Shown here: in pieces, positions 9,137 to 17,762 of the stretch | Layout: every line of letters starts with the position of its first letter | Numbering within the stretch: position 1 is the first letter of the stretch | DNA from: Bacillus zhangzhouensis | GTDB taxonomy: Bacteria; Bacillota; Bacilli; Bacillales; Bacillaceae | DNA: 35,291 nucleotides | Assembly: GCF_000715205.1 (NCBI RefSeq) | Contig: NZ_JOTP01000027.1 | Location: 1-35,291, forward strand | Direction: 5' to 3' | The notes under the pieces: generated by a model | What the model was told of the DNA's origin: nothing | The model's input: the letters and a program-made list of their open reading frames with translations, nothing else | Database searches by the model: none | Translations under genes and position numbers: made by a program

Positions 9137-10461
9137 CGAAACAGCTGGCAGAGGCTGTTCTTTCAGCTGATCCGCTGCAGGATGAGCGGGCCATACAAAT
9201 GGCCAAAAACGGTCTATTAGACGTTGCGGCAGCAGCGCTTGCTGCTAAAGAGGATGAAGGGATTCAGAAGCTGATGCAGCTTGTTGAACAAGAAGGCGGG
9301 GCCGCACAGATTCCCGTCATCGGACAAGGGAAGAAGGTCAGCCGTCAATCCGCAGCGATGTTAAATGGCTATCTCATCCATGCCCTTGATTATGATGATG
9401 TGCATTCAGATGTGAGAGGACATCCGAGTGCGGTCATCGTGCCGGCATTGCTTTCACAGCTGACAGAATGCAAAGGATACGGTGAACGATTTTTAGCCGC
9501 CTACATAACAGGTGTCGAAGTGATGGCAAGGCTTGGTGAATCCATCGGCAAGGCGCATTATGAGAGGGGCTGGCATAATACGGGGACTCTTGGGGCCATT
9601 GCGGCAGTATGTGCCATTGGCTATTTGAAACAGGTCACACGAGAAGAGCTGACGAAAGCGATCGGCTTTGCCGGAGCGCAATCAGCCGGAATGCGAAAGC
9701 AGTTTGGCTCTGATATGAAACCATTACAAGCTGGCTTAGCCGCAAAAACAGCCGTGTGGTCCATGGACTTAGCTTGTTCAGGTTTTGGCGGGAGTGAATC
9801 GGTTCTAGATGGAGAGCTTGGTTTCTTTTCACTCTATGGAGATCAGGAGCTGGCGGAAAAAAGGTTGCTAGAAGGCTATGGTTCTATATGGCGCATTGTC
9901 TCGCCAGGGTTATGGTTCAAAGTATATCCGTTCTGCTCAGCAGCGCACCATGCAGCAGATGCGATTGAATTTTTGGTGAAAGAACGGCCTTCCTTACGGG
10001 ATCAGATTGAACAGGTCGATGTCATTTTCCCGCCTGGTGGAGATGCGGCGCTCACTGAGCGGACGCCTTTGACTGGAGAAGAAGGACGATTCAGTGTCGA
10101 ATACGTCATCGCACTTGCGGTGTTTGGACATACTTTATCACTGGATGCCTTTACGAAAAAAACCATTTCACCAGAGATGCGGACATGGATGAAGCGAGTT
10201 AGCAGAGGATATGATCAAACGATAGAACCACATCCGGACGCTGTCCCAAAAGGACGCTTTACGATTTTAAAGCTCACCTTAACTGACGGCACCACCATCA
10301 GCAGGCGGGTCGATATTCCGCGGGGAGCACCCGGACACGCATTATCGAAAGAAGACATCATGCAAAAGTTAAGCAGTGTCATAGACGCTTCACATGCACA
10401 GCAGATCCTACAAGCAATTGAAGCGGCAAACGACTCTTCTTATCTGCAGCTGCTGGCTTAG
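9127..10461 (+). CDS. yxeQ: MmgE/PrpD family protein, YxeQ-like
   Basis: Member of the MmgE/PrpD family (2-methylcitrate dehydratases, cis-aconitate decarboxylase, iminodisuccinate epimerase), 444 aa. Family landmarks are the long helical N-terminal domain with LNGYLIHALDYDDVHSDVRGHPSAVIVPALL and the central YPFCSAAHHAADAIEFL segment. The start overlaps the end of the amidohydrolase gene by 10 bp, with GGAG 8 nt upstream, so the two are translationally coupled. It closes the operon and is followed by a strong terminator. Its reaction is unknown. Because known family members act on tricarboxylate- and succinyl-type substrates, a role on the succinyl moiety of the operon substrate is plausible, possibly epimerisation. 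Confidence 0.82.
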   Translation: MELTKQLAEAVLSADPLQDERAIQMAKNGLLDVAAAALAAKEDEGIQKLMQLVEQEGGAAQIPVIGQGKKVSRQSAAMLNGYLIHALDYDDVHSDVRGHPSAVIVPALLSQLTECKGYGERFLAAYITGVEVMARLGESIGKAHYERGWHNTGTLGAIAAVCAIGYLKQVTREELTKAIGFAGAQSAGMRKQFGSDMKPLQAGLAAKTAVWSMDLACSGFGGSESVLDGELGFFSLYGDQELAEKRLLEGYGSIWRIVSPGLWFKVYPFCSAAHHAADAIEFLVKERPSLRDQIEQVDVIFPPGGDAALTERTPLTGEEGRFSVEYVIALAVFGHTLSLDAFTKKTISPEMRTWMKRVSRGYDQTIEPHPDAVPKGRFTILKLTLTDGTTISRRVDIPRGAPGHALSKEDIMQKLSSVIDASHAQQILQAIEAANDSSYLQLLA

Positions 10462-10466
10462 TAAGG

Positions 10467-10497
10467 AAAAGGCTCATCAATCGAGATGAGCCTTTTT
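10467..10497 (+). terminator. Terminator of the yxe-like operon
   Basis: A 12-bp stem (AAAAGGCTCATC pairs with GATGAGCCTTTT), a 6-nt loop and a T run begin 5 nt after the stop codon of the last operon gene. Confidence 0.9.
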
Positions 10498-10602
10498 ATC
10501 TAACAAAAACCAATGTGATTTACCTCAACATCCAAATCCATCAAAAAGTATGAATAAAAGATGACCAAACCATGATAAGTTCATGAAATCGTTTGAATCC
10601 AA

Positions 10603-10630
10603 TTGAGATTTGAGAAGGAACATGTAAAAT
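10603..10630 (+). promoter_or_regulatory. Probable SigA promoter of the yclJK two-component operon
   Basis: TTGAGA (10603-10608), 16-nt spacer and TAAAAT (10625-10630), about 40 nt upstream of the response regulator start. Confidence 0.55.
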
Positions 10631-10671
10631 AAAGCTACATAAAGAAAAACAAGCAACAGCGGAGGCTGATG

Positions 10672-11364
10672 ATGAAAATATTAATGATTGAAGACAATCA
10701 AAGCGTTTGTACAATGACAGACATGTTTTTTCAAAGAGAGGGGTTTCAAACGGAATTCGTTCATGATGGACTAGAAGGACTGAATCGGTTTCAGCAAGAG
10801 GAGGATTGGGATTTGCTCATCTTAGATGTCATGCTTCCTTCGATGGATGGTTTGACCATTTGTCAAAAGGTGCGCAAGATCAGTGATGTTCCGATTATTA
10901 TGCTGACGGCAAAGGAAACGGAGTCTGATCAGGTGCTTGGTTTTGATCTTGGGGCAGATGATTATGTGACAAAACCCTTTAGTCCTCTGACCTTGATGGC
11001 AAGAATCAAAGCAGTGAAACGACGCTTTGCTCATACATCCACTGTAGAAAAGGTGAAAGAGGACGAGCGGCTGGAGACAGCGCATTTTCAATTAGATAAG
11101 AAAACGAGAGAAGTCTTTTTGGATGGAGAGCGGATTGAAAACTTAACGCCAAAGGAATATGATCTGCTGTGCTTTTTTATTCAGCATCCTCGGCAAGTGT
11201 TTTCGCGCGAGCAATTACTGGAACAGATTTGGGGATATCAATTTTATGGAGATGAACGGACGGTTGATGTTCATATTAAACGGCTTCGCCAAAAAATTGG
11301 GGACGGGCCTAAGCCCTTTTTATATACAGTATGGGGCGTAGGGTATAAGTTCGATGAAGATTAA
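10672..11364 (+). CDS. yclJ: OmpR-family response regulator YclJ
   Basis: DNA-binding response regulator, 230 aa, partner of the downstream histidine kinase. The receiver domain has the acidic pair ED at residues 7-8, phosphoacceptor Asp52 in LLILDVMLP, Thr in MLTAKETES and Lys in YVTKPFSP. The C-terminal winged helix includes LTPKEYDLLCFF and DERTVDVHIKRLRQKIG. The second ATG is chosen (6 nt from GGAGG); an adjacent ATG at 10669 would add one residue. The N-terminus resembles B. subtilis YclJ closely. The stimulus is not evident from the sequence. Confidence 0.92.
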   Translation: MKILMIEDNQSVCTMTDMFFQREGFQTEFVHDGLEGLNRFQQEEDWDLLILDVMLPSMDGLTICQKVRKISDVPIIMLTAKETESDQVLGFDLGADDYVTKPFSPLTLMARIKAVKRRFAHTSTVEKVKEDERLETAHFQLDKKTREVFLDGERIENLTPKEYDLLCFFIQHPRQVFSREQLLEQIWGYQFYGDERTVDVHIKRLRQKIGDGPKPFLYTVWGVGYKFDED

Positions 11365-12796
11365 ATATTTTTATCAGCTGCTGATTAGCCACCTTGGGTT
11401 ATTGCTTATCGCCATCATGATTATCAGCACCCTCTTATCTCATTTTGTGAAAGATATTGCCTATCAAAACAGGGTCGATGAAATGAGCTCCTATGGCAAT
11501 GAAATTTTGCAGAATTTTAAACAGCTGCCTAAAACCGAGATGATCTTCCGTCTGCGCCCATTTGAAGATATTCTCTCGACAAGACAAATTCGCTTTTTCG
11601 TGTTTGATGAGAAAGGGGATGTTCTGTCTCAGCAGCAAGGGATGCCTCCGCATGAAGCTTTGCTGACAAAGGATTTATGGGTCAAGCTCTCAAAAGGAGA
11701 GCAAATCATTGTAAAGCGGAGTGATTCACGCCGCCTCGATCAAGAGGCATCACTTGTGGCGCTCCCTGTCATGGAGGATGGGAAGCTGAAGGGCGGAGTC
11801 GTCCTCATTGCCCCAATTCAAGGGGCTGAACAGCTCGTCGCCCAGATGAATCGCTATCTATATATCATCGTATTTGTGGCGCTGACGATCACCTTTATTC
11901 TGAGCCTTTTCCTTTCTAAGTTTCATGTGAACAGAATCAAAAAGCTGAGAGAGGCAACAGAGAAGATTGCGCAAGGCGATTACAACATCAATCTTGAAAA
12001 CAAACACCTTGATGAAATCGGCACTCTTAGTGAGGATTTTAATATGATGGCCAAACGTCTCCAACGATCAAGAGAGGAAATTGACCGGCTTGAAAAGCGC
12101 AGACGCCAATTTATCGCCGATGTGTCTCACGAATTAAAAACGCCGCTGACCACCATTCGAGGATTGGTAGAATGGCTGAATACATCGGATGTACCCGCAG
12201 AAGAGAAAGAGAAATGCTATGCCTTAATTACAGACGAGACAAAACGAATGCTGCGCCTCGTCAATGAGAATATGGATTATGAGAAAATTAGATCGAATCA
12301 AATTACCCTTCAAAAATTTCACTATCCACTCATTGATACGTTTGAAGTGATCAAGGAGCAGCTGAGCCGAATCGCTGAAGAGAAACACAATCAGCTGATC
12401 GTGGACGTTGATCCCGAACAAAAGGTATATGCAGATTATGACAGGCTCATTCAAATCCTTGTCAATATCACAAAGAACGCCATTCAATTCACAGAAGGCG
12501 GCCATATTTCCTTAAGAGGGAAACAAGAGAATCAAGAGACGATCATTGAAGTTGAAGACACGGGTATTGGTATTGCGGCAGACGAAGTCAAACACATATG
12601 GGAACGTTTTTATAAAGCGGATATCTCCAGAACGAATACACCGTATGGAGAATACGGACTTGGTTTGTCCATCGTGAAGCAGCTTGTGGACTTGCACGAA
12701 GGGTTTATTGATATGAAAAGTGAAAAAAACAAAGGAACGACATTTACCATTCGATTGCCGTTTCCAGAAGAAAGGGCTAAAACAAAACCGTTTTAG
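11354..12796 (+). CDS. yclK: Sensor histidine kinase YclK
   Basis: Membrane-bound sensor kinase, 480 aa. Two transmembrane helices (about residues 9-30 and 168-188) flank an extracytoplasmic sensor region of about 135 residues. A HAMP linker follows, then the HisKA domain with phosphorylatable His259 (FIADVSHELKTPL) and an ATPase domain with N-box (NITKNAIQF), G1 (EDTGIGI) and G2 (YGLGLSIV). Its ATG lies inside the response regulator gene (11-bp overlap), so translation is coupled. The stop codon is embedded in the terminator stem. Confidence 0.93.
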   Translation: MKIKYFYQLLISHLGLLLIAIMIISTLLSHFVKDIAYQNRVDEMSSYGNEILQNFKQLPKTEMIFRLRPFEDILSTRQIRFFVFDEKGDVLSQQQGMPPHEALLTKDLWVKLSKGEQIIVKRSDSRRLDQEASLVALPVMEDGKLKGGVVLIAPIQGAEQLVAQMNRYLYIIVFVALTITFILSLFLSKFHVNRIKKLREATEKIAQGDYNINLENKHLDEIGTLSEDFNMMAKRLQRSREEIDRLEKRRRQFIADVSHELKTPLTTIRGLVEWLNTSDVPAEEKEKCYALITDETKRMLRLVNENMDYEKIRSNQITLQKFHYPLIDTFEVIKEQLSRIAEEKHNQLIVDVDPEQKVYADYDRLIQILVNITKNAIQFTEGGHISLRGKQENQETIIEVEDTGIGIAADEVKHIWERFYKADISRTNTPYGEYGLGLSIVKQLVDLHEGFIDMKSEKNKGTTFTIRLPFPEERAKTKPF

Positions 12797-12803
12797 CCCT
12801 TTT
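12771..12803 (+). terminator. Terminator of yclJK, possibly bidirectional
   Basis: A 13-bp perfect stem (AAAGGGCTAAAAC with GTTTTAGCCCTTT), 6-nt loop and four T residues overlap the kinase stop codon. The minus-strand reading is also followed by T-rich sequence, so it may serve the convergent GAF-STAS gene too. Confidence 0.85.
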
Positions 12804-12816
12804 GACGGATGATCAC

Positions 12817-13662
12817 TTATTCATTTTTGGTAAACGTTAAGCCGATATGAGCTAGCGCTTGCGGTAAATCTTTACGAATGGTGATGTCTTTAAATGAAAT
12901 ATTCGACTGAATCGCACTTAAAGCAAGGTCTTGCTTAATACCTGTTAATACAGCCGAAATCCCTAAAAGTCTAAGCGTTTGCGCATAGCTGACCAAATAT
13001 TGAATGCTTTGTTCATTCAGGCGTTTAGTTCCCGATACATCAATGACCAGATGAGAGAGCGACAGCCTGTAGCTTTCCTGTAAAATGGTTTCTAAAATAT
13101 GCTGAGCACGTGTCTCTTCGATATCACCAAGAAGAGGGAGCACGGCAACACCGTCAACAACTGGTACGATCGGTACAGATAATTGCTGAATCTGCCGGTT
13201 GGCACGGTCTAGTTCAAGGACGTAACTCAATAAAGAAGCCATCGTTTCAAACATATACACATGCTCTTCTGTAAACTGCTGCGGCCTTAGATCAAGTCCG
13301 CAAATCGTCCCGTAGTTCGTACCATCTGTAAAATCAATGGGAACCCCAATGAACGAGCCGCCTTGAAGACGTTTCGTGACCTCTAAGTATTTAGAACGGT
13401 CATCCAATGAAATATCAGGGATCACAAGTGTATTTTGATGATCAACCGCCAGCTTGCAAAATGTCTTTTCGTAAGGAAGTTCTTCCCCTTCTTCAAGAAG
13501 CTGCTCGTCATGATTTAGCACCTTTACAATATGGTTGGTGTTTTGATCGTTTTTAGCAATAAACAGTGTATTCACATCAATGAATTGACTCATCATGTTT
13601 AAAATACTTGTAGAAGCATCATGAAAATTGCGAAACTGTTTTAATAGTTGTTGACGAGGCAT
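12817..13662 (-). CDS. GAF-STAS domain protein related to YtvA/RsbR
   Basis: Putative stressosome-type regulator of 281 aa. Residues from about 10 to 150 form a GAF-like sensor domain (ends ...GVPIDFTDGTNYGTICGLDL...). A coiled linker (ELDRANRQIQQLSVPIVPVVDG) leads to a C-terminal STAS domain (GVAVLPLLGDI...LVIDVSG...LLGISAVLTGI) as in RsbR paralogues. The positions matching the two phosphorylated threonines of RsbRA (171 and 205) are Glu183 and Glu217, with the same 34-residue spacing, as remembered for YtvA. The ATG at 13662 follows AAGGAG at about 10 nt; an upstream in-frame ATG at 13725 would add 21 residues but has no ribosome binding site. A role in the SigB general stress pathway is inferred; the ligand is unknown. 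Confidence 0.8.
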   Translation of the reverse strand: MPRQQLLKQFRNFHDASTSILNMMSQFIDVNTLFIAKNDQNTNHIVKVLNHDEQLLEEGEELPYEKTFCKLAVDHQNTLVIPDISLDDRSKYLEVTKRLQGGSFIGVPIDFTDGTNYGTICGLDLRPQQFTEEHVYMFETMASLLSYVLELDRANRQIQQLSVPIVPVVDGVAVLPLLGDIEETRAQHILETILQESYRLSLSHLVIDVSGTKRLNEQSIQYLVSYAQTLRLLGISAVLTGIKQDLALSAIQSNISFKDITIRKDLPQALAHIGLTFTKNE

Positions 13663-13787
13663 TGTTTTAGGACTCCTTGTAGCTCCGATCATAGGCCGGA
13701 ACGATAGTTGATTTGTCTCTATCATACAAAATCAAACGAGAAATAGATATACTTTAATGCGCAAATCAGCTTGAATCGCGCGAGATC

Positions 13788-13821
13788 AAAAAAGACTGCC
13801 GATCCCGGGATCTGGCAGTCT
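13788..13821 (-). terminator. Terminator of yclM
   Basis: On the minus strand the stem AGACTGCC/GGCAGTCT with an inner GATCCCGGGATC palindrome is followed by six T residues. It lies just downstream of the aspartokinase stop codon. Confidence 0.88.
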
Positions 13822-13826
13822 GCTTA

Positions 13827-15203
13827 TTAAAGGGAAACAGGTACAGTAGACATAGAGAAAAATTCCTCATACAAGGCCTGAACGGCTTCTTTTTCTTGAG
13901 CCGCTTTGACGCCAAACATCATGCTGACCTCTGAAGAGCCCTGATTGATCATTTCAATATTGACCTTGGCTTTTGACAGCGCCTTGGCTGCTCTTGCTGT
14001 CGTACCAACATTATGACGCATCGCTTCTCCTACGACCATAATGAGCGATAGATTCCGCTCTAAAACGACCTCATCTGCATCAAGCACCAGTTTCAAGCGG
14101 TCTAACAGCTCTTGTTCAATATGCTGCTCCTCAAGCTGATCCTGCCTTAAAATAATGTTCATATCATCAATGCCTGAAGGAACATGCTCATAAGTAAGTT
14201 CATATTCCTCTAATGTTTGCAGTACCTTACGTCCAAAGCCGACTTCTCGGTTCATCAAATATTTACTAATATAAATGCTACAAAATCCATTGTCTGAGGC
14301 GATGCCAACAACAGGTCCATTCATATGATCTCGTTGACTCACGATTTTTGTACCCTTGGCTGCTGGGTTATTGGTGTTTTTAATCTGAACGGGAATGCCT
14401 GCCCGGAAAGCTGGAATGAGCGCTTCATCATGAAACACAGAAAAACCAGCATAGGACAGTTCGCGCATTTCCCGATACGTCAGCTCAGTGATCTCTTTTG
14501 GCTCGTGAACGATTGTTGGATTGACGGCGTAGACAGCATCCACATCTGTAAAGTTTTCATACACATCTGCCTTCAGCCCGTTTGCCAAAATGGAACCGGT
14601 AATATCTGATCCGCTTCGAGAAAAGGTGACGATATCACCCGTTAGACTGAATCCAAAAAAACCAGGGAATACAATGATGCCAGAGCGTTCTCTTAATTTG
14701 TACAAATAATCATATGATTCCGGGAGGACTTGCGCATGGCCGGGCTCGTCGCTCACAAATAAACCAGCTTCCTTTGGATTCACATAGTGGGCTTCGACAC
14801 CTTGATGGCGGAAATAGGCGGCAATCAGCTTCGCGTTATTATCTTCACCACTTGCTTTGATAGCATCAAGATAACGCTCAGGATGAGACGAATCAGCCTG
14901 TAACAATGCGTCTAGATCGTTCCAGATGGTGTCAATAATGTCATGACCTAAGCCTAGTTCATTTGCAATCGAGGCATACCGCTCGATGACAGCTTCCTGT
15001 AAATCTCTTGCTTCACCTAAACGTAAATGTTGTTCACCACAGCTAATTAATAGATCGGTGACCTTCGTATCCGTTGAATGCCGTTTTCCTGGTGCGGAAA
15101 CAACGACTGCTTTTCGAGCTGGATCTGCTGTTACAATGTCAAATACCTTTTGCAGCTGCTTGCCAGATGCAAGAGAACTGCCACCAAATTTAACGACCTT
15201 CAA
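13827..15203 (-). CDS. yclM: Aspartokinase III (YclM/ThrD-type)
   Basis: ATP:aspartate 4-phosphotransferase, first step of the lysine/threonine/methionine pathway, 458 aa. The N-terminal amino acid kinase motif KVVKFGGSS is followed by the catalytic segments FSRSGSDITGSILA and ENFTDVDAVY. Two C-terminal ACT regulatory domains are visible (for example VGEAMRHNVGTTARAAKAL). The TTG at 15203 is preferred: GGAG lies 9 nt upstream and the product starts MKVVKFGG as in B. subtilis YclM. The ATG at 15212 directly abuts the GGAG. It has its own promoter and terminator; no lysine riboswitch is visible in the short leader, in line with the YclM rather than the LysC isoenzyme. Confidence 0.93.
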   Translation of the reverse strand: MKVVKFGGSSLASGKQLQKVFDIVTADPARKAVVVSAPGKRHSTDTKVTDLLISCGEQHLRLGEARDLQEAVIERYASIANELGLGHDIIDTIWNDLDALLQADSSHPERYLDAIKASGEDNNAKLIAAYFRHQGVEAHYVNPKEAGLFVSDEPGHAQVLPESYDYLYKLRERSGIIVFPGFFGFSLTGDIVTFSRSGSDITGSILANGLKADVYENFTDVDAVYAVNPTIVHEPKEITELTYREMRELSYAGFSVFHDEALIPAFRAGIPVQIKNTNNPAAKGTKIVSQRDHMNGPVVGIASDNGFCSIYISKYLMNREVGFGRKVLQTLEEYELTYEHVPSGIDDMNIILRQDQLEEQHIEQELLDRLKLVLDADEVVLERNLSLIMVVGEAMRHNVGTTARAAKALSKAKVNIEMINQGSSEVSMMFGVKAAQEKEAVQALYEEFFSMSTVPVSL

Positions 15204-15252
15204 TGCATACATCTCCTATAGTAAAAATTTTCTCACAAATTGAATAGTTCCT

Positions 15253-15281
15253 ATTATCAACTCTTTTCTTTAAATTATCAA
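15253..15281 (-). promoter_or_regulatory. SigA-type promoter of yclM
   Basis: Minus strand: TTGATA (15281-15276), 17-nt spacer and GATAAT (15258-15253), giving a leader of only about 40 nt. Confidence 0.65.
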
Positions 15282-15344
15282 GGTTTTTCTTCACTAGAAA
15301 AACAAATGTGTTTTCTGTGAGGACGGTATAGAGGGATCATATGA

Positions 15345-15376
15345 AAAAAGAGCCGGCAATATGCCGAGCTCTTTTT
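15345..15376 (-). terminator. Terminator of the ycnC-ycnB operon
   Basis: Stem AAAAAGAGC...GCTCTTTTT with an inner CGGCA/TGCCG arm directly after the exporter stop codon. Both strands give T runs, so it may act in both directions. Confidence 0.85.
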
Positions 15377-15377
15377 C

Positions 15378-16811
15378 TTATGAAGAAGATGAGGAGGAAG
15401 ATAGCTCCTGTTTCATCACTTTGTTCTCGCGTTTTTCCTTTAAGAAAAAGGTTAGGACGAGTCCAACGACCGCAATGAGACCAGAAACGATAAATGACGT
15501 ATTCATGCCATGAACGGCTGATTTCAATGGATGAGCTATTTCTGCATTTGCAGCAGAGCTGCTCATAATGGAGACAAGTACAGCCGTCCCAATAGAGCCA
15601 CCCATTTGTCTCATCGTGTTATTCATCGCTGTCCCATGCGGGATAAGCTGCGGTGGTAAAGAGTTAATACCTGCTGTTGTCAGCGGCATCAAGATCATCC
15701 CAACCCCGATTAAGCGAAACGTGTAGGCCACCGTAATGAGAGCAATCGAGGAATCAAGGCTTAGCATCATAAATGGCAGAGAGGTGACGGCTAATATCGT
15801 AAACCCGCCTATTGCAAGCCCTCTTCCGCCGACTTTATCAAAAATCCGTCCGATAATTGGTGACAAGAATCCCATAAAGAGAGCACCCGGCAATAAGATG
15901 AGTCCTGTATCAAGTGCAGACAACCCTCTGACATTCTGCGTATAGAGCGGCAGAATGGTCTCAGTTCCAATCAGTAAAGCAAAGACGAGCATGCCGAGGA
16001 AGGTTGTTAAGCTAAAGACCGCAAACTTAAATACACCAAACTCCAGCATCGGTCTTTCCAAATTCGACTGACGCAGGATAAAGAAGAACAAGCTCACGGC
16101 GCCCACAATTAGCGAAATGAGGACAGTCGCATTCGTCCATCCATATGATCCGACACTAGAAAACCCGTACAGTAAACCGCCGAAACCGAAGGACGATAGG
16201 ATGACGGATAAGACATCAATACGTGTATCTCTTTGCTGCGTGACATTTTTCATTAAGAAATAAGCAAGAATGAGATCAATGATACCGATTGGCAGAACAA
16301 TATAGAACAAGAATTTCCAGCTAAAGGAATCGACAATCCAGCCGCCAAGTGCTGGCCCAAGCGCTGGTGCGAACGAAATGACAAGACCAACCATTCCCAT
16401 GGCCTGCCCGCGTTTTTCTTTCGGGAAAATGGTCAAAAAGATGGTTTGCATCAGCGGCAGTAAAATCCCTGCGCCGGCTGCCTGCACAATTCGTGCTGCA
16501 AGTAACACTGGGAAATTCGTTGCAAACGCAGCAAGAATCGTACCTGCTGTAAAAATGCTAAGAGCCGTTAAAACTAAGGCACGGCTCGAAAATTTCTCTA
16601 TTAAAAAGGCAGTAATCGGGATGAGAATCCCGTTTGTCAGCATAAAGGCTGTAGTCAGCCATTGCCCTTTGCTGACATCAATATTGAATTCCTCCATGAT
16701 GTGTGGGATCGCTGGAATGAGCAGCGTTTGGTTTAAAATCGCTACGAATGCTCCGACGAGAAAAATCCCAACAATCACAGGTCGATTATACGATGTTGTT
16801 GATTGGTTCAT
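15378..16811 (-). CDS. ycnB: Multidrug exporter of the DHA2 (EmrB/QacA) MFS family, YcnB-like
   Basis: Drug:proton antiporter in the cytoplasmic membrane, 477 aa with about 14 hydrophobic helices. Family motifs include LNQTLLIPAIPHIMEEF in helix 1 (motif D1), the motif C-like GMVGLVISFAPALGPALGGWI, and KEKRGQAMG in the loop before it. The start has AGAAGGG 6 nt upstream. It follows the TetR gene by 16 nt and is therefore co-transcribed with it, which suggests drug-induced derepression. The C-terminus ends in a serine run (SSSSSS). Substrates cannot be predicted. Confidence 0.9.
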   Translation of the reverse strand: MNQSTTSYNRPVIVGIFLVGAFVAILNQTLLIPAIPHIMEEFNIDVSKGQWLTTAFMLTNGILIPITAFLIEKFSSRALVLTALSIFTAGTILAAFATNFPVLLAARIVQAAGAGILLPLMQTIFLTIFPKEKRGQAMGMVGLVISFAPALGPALGGWIVDSFSWKFLFYIVLPIGIIDLILAYFLMKNVTQQRDTRIDVLSVILSSFGFGGLLYGFSSVGSYGWTNATVLISLIVGAVSLFFFILRQSNLERPMLEFGVFKFAVFSLTTFLGMLVFALLIGTETILPLYTQNVRGLSALDTGLILLPGALFMGFLSPIIGRIFDKVGGRGLAIGGFTILAVTSLPFMMLSLDSSIALITVAYTFRLIGVGMILMPLTTAGINSLPPQLIPHGTAMNNTMRQMGGSIGTAVLVSIMSSSAANAEIAHPLKSAVHGMNTSFIVSGLIAVVGLVLTFFLKEKRENKVMKQELSSSSSSS

Positions 16812-16827
16812 GTTATCCCTTCTTTAT

Positions 16828-17694
16828 CTATAAAATGATGCTTTTCAGCTGTGACACGTTTTGTGATAAAACGCTGTTTTTGCCTAAATAATCGAGTAGA
16901 GAGCTGATTAAAAAGGTTCTCGGTTGGTCCTTTGATAATTCTTCACTTAGCAGTTCAAACGCAGAGAGGAGATCGTCCTTTTCTTCTCCGTTTGACAGTG
17001 TGTGAAGCTCTTGTTTGATCTTCGTTAAGTACGAGATGACAAGCTTTTCTTCATCGTATTCGTCCTGTGTGGAAAGCAAATAAGAGTCCATCAGTTGATC
17101 TGTTAGCACAGGCTCAATAGAGCAAGGCTTTTTCGACACACGGTCCATCACGCCGATAATCATTTCGGCGGCATTTTCTAATTGGATGTTCTTGCGCTCA
17201 ATCGCCAGCATTAAGATGAATTCTCTCATTAATCCGTTGAGAACAATCACAAGATCCCAGACGTAAGGCGCAACAGATTCACCATATGTGCTTAAAATAA
17301 TGTCTCTGTGCCGTTGCATGATAATGGAGCGTGTCTCGCGTAAATGCTTAATCACAATGGGCGAATGCTGTGAAAAAGCTTCAAAGGACAGCATATTCAA
17401 AAATTTATGATTCTCTTTAAACTCCTCAAGCTCAAGCTTGATCTTCTTTGTGAATTTTTCCTTTTTGGACAGCGTCGTTTCTGAATGAATGATCTGAGAA
17501 ATCTCTCTCATTTTGCACTGATTGTATTTAATCAGTTCTAATAGAAGAGCTTCCTTTGAATCAAACAGTTTATAAATAGACGCTTTTGATATTTTACAGG
17601 CATCGGCAATTGACTGCATGGAGACACTCATATAGCCTTTTTGAGAAAATAATTTCTTTGAAACCCGCAAAATCTCTTCTTGCTTTTCGTTCAT
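16828..17694 (-). CDS. ycnC: TetR-family repressor YcnC
   Basis: Transcriptional repressor of 288 aa. The N-terminal helix-turn-helix domain is clear: EEILRVSKKLFSQKGYMSVSMQSIADACKISKASIYKLFDSKEALL (about residues 5-52). The rest is a helical ligand/dimerisation domain longer than in typical 190-aa TetR proteins. The ATG at 17694 is 9 nt from AAAGGA; two further in-frame upstream starts exist, the nearer at 17700 only 3 nt from that site. It precedes the exporter gene in one operon. Two 20-bp repeats between the -10 box and the ribosome binding site are its likely operators. Confidence 0.9.
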   Translation of the reverse strand: MNEKQEEILRVSKKLFSQKGYMSVSMQSIADACKISKASIYKLFDSKEALLLELIKYNQCKMREISQIIHSETTLSKKEKFTKKIKLELEEFKENHKFLNMLSFEAFSQHSPIVIKHLRETRSIIMQRHRDIILSTYGESVAPYVWDLVIVLNGLMREFILMLAIERKNIQLENAAEMIIGVMDRVSKKPCSIEPVLTDQLMDSYLLSTQDEYDEEKLVISYLTKIKQELHTLSNGEEKDDLLSAFELLSEELSKDQPRTFLISSLLDYLGKNSVLSQNVSQLKSIIL

Positions 17695-17720
17695 CTTCAT
17701 AAGTCCTTTCCGAATCGGCA

Positions 17721-17760
17721 AAACCATATGGTCACAATGGAAACCGAGTGGTCACTTTTG
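17721..17760 (-). promoter_or_regulatory. Tandem 20-bp operator repeats, probable YcnC binding sites
   Basis: Two direct repeats of exactly 20 bp, AAACCATATGGTCACAATGG (17721-17740) and AAACCGAGTGGTCACTTTTG (17741-17760, plus-strand reading), share AAACCnnnTGGTCAC. Each contains an ACC-N4-GGT dyad; the first is a perfect 10-bp palindrome. They lie directly downstream of the -10 box of the ycnC promoter, where a bound repressor would block transcription. Confidence 0.65.
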
Positions 17761-17762
17761 AC

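Noticed and set aside
15213..15344. Lysine riboswitch before the aspartokinase gene
   Set aside because: The promoter leaves only about 40 nt of leader, too short for an L-box, and no conserved L-box elements are visible.
16378..16833. 151-codon plus-strand open frame
   Set aside because: Antisense to the ycnB exporter gene, whose protein match is unambiguous; rich in residues typical of reversed membrane-protein codons.
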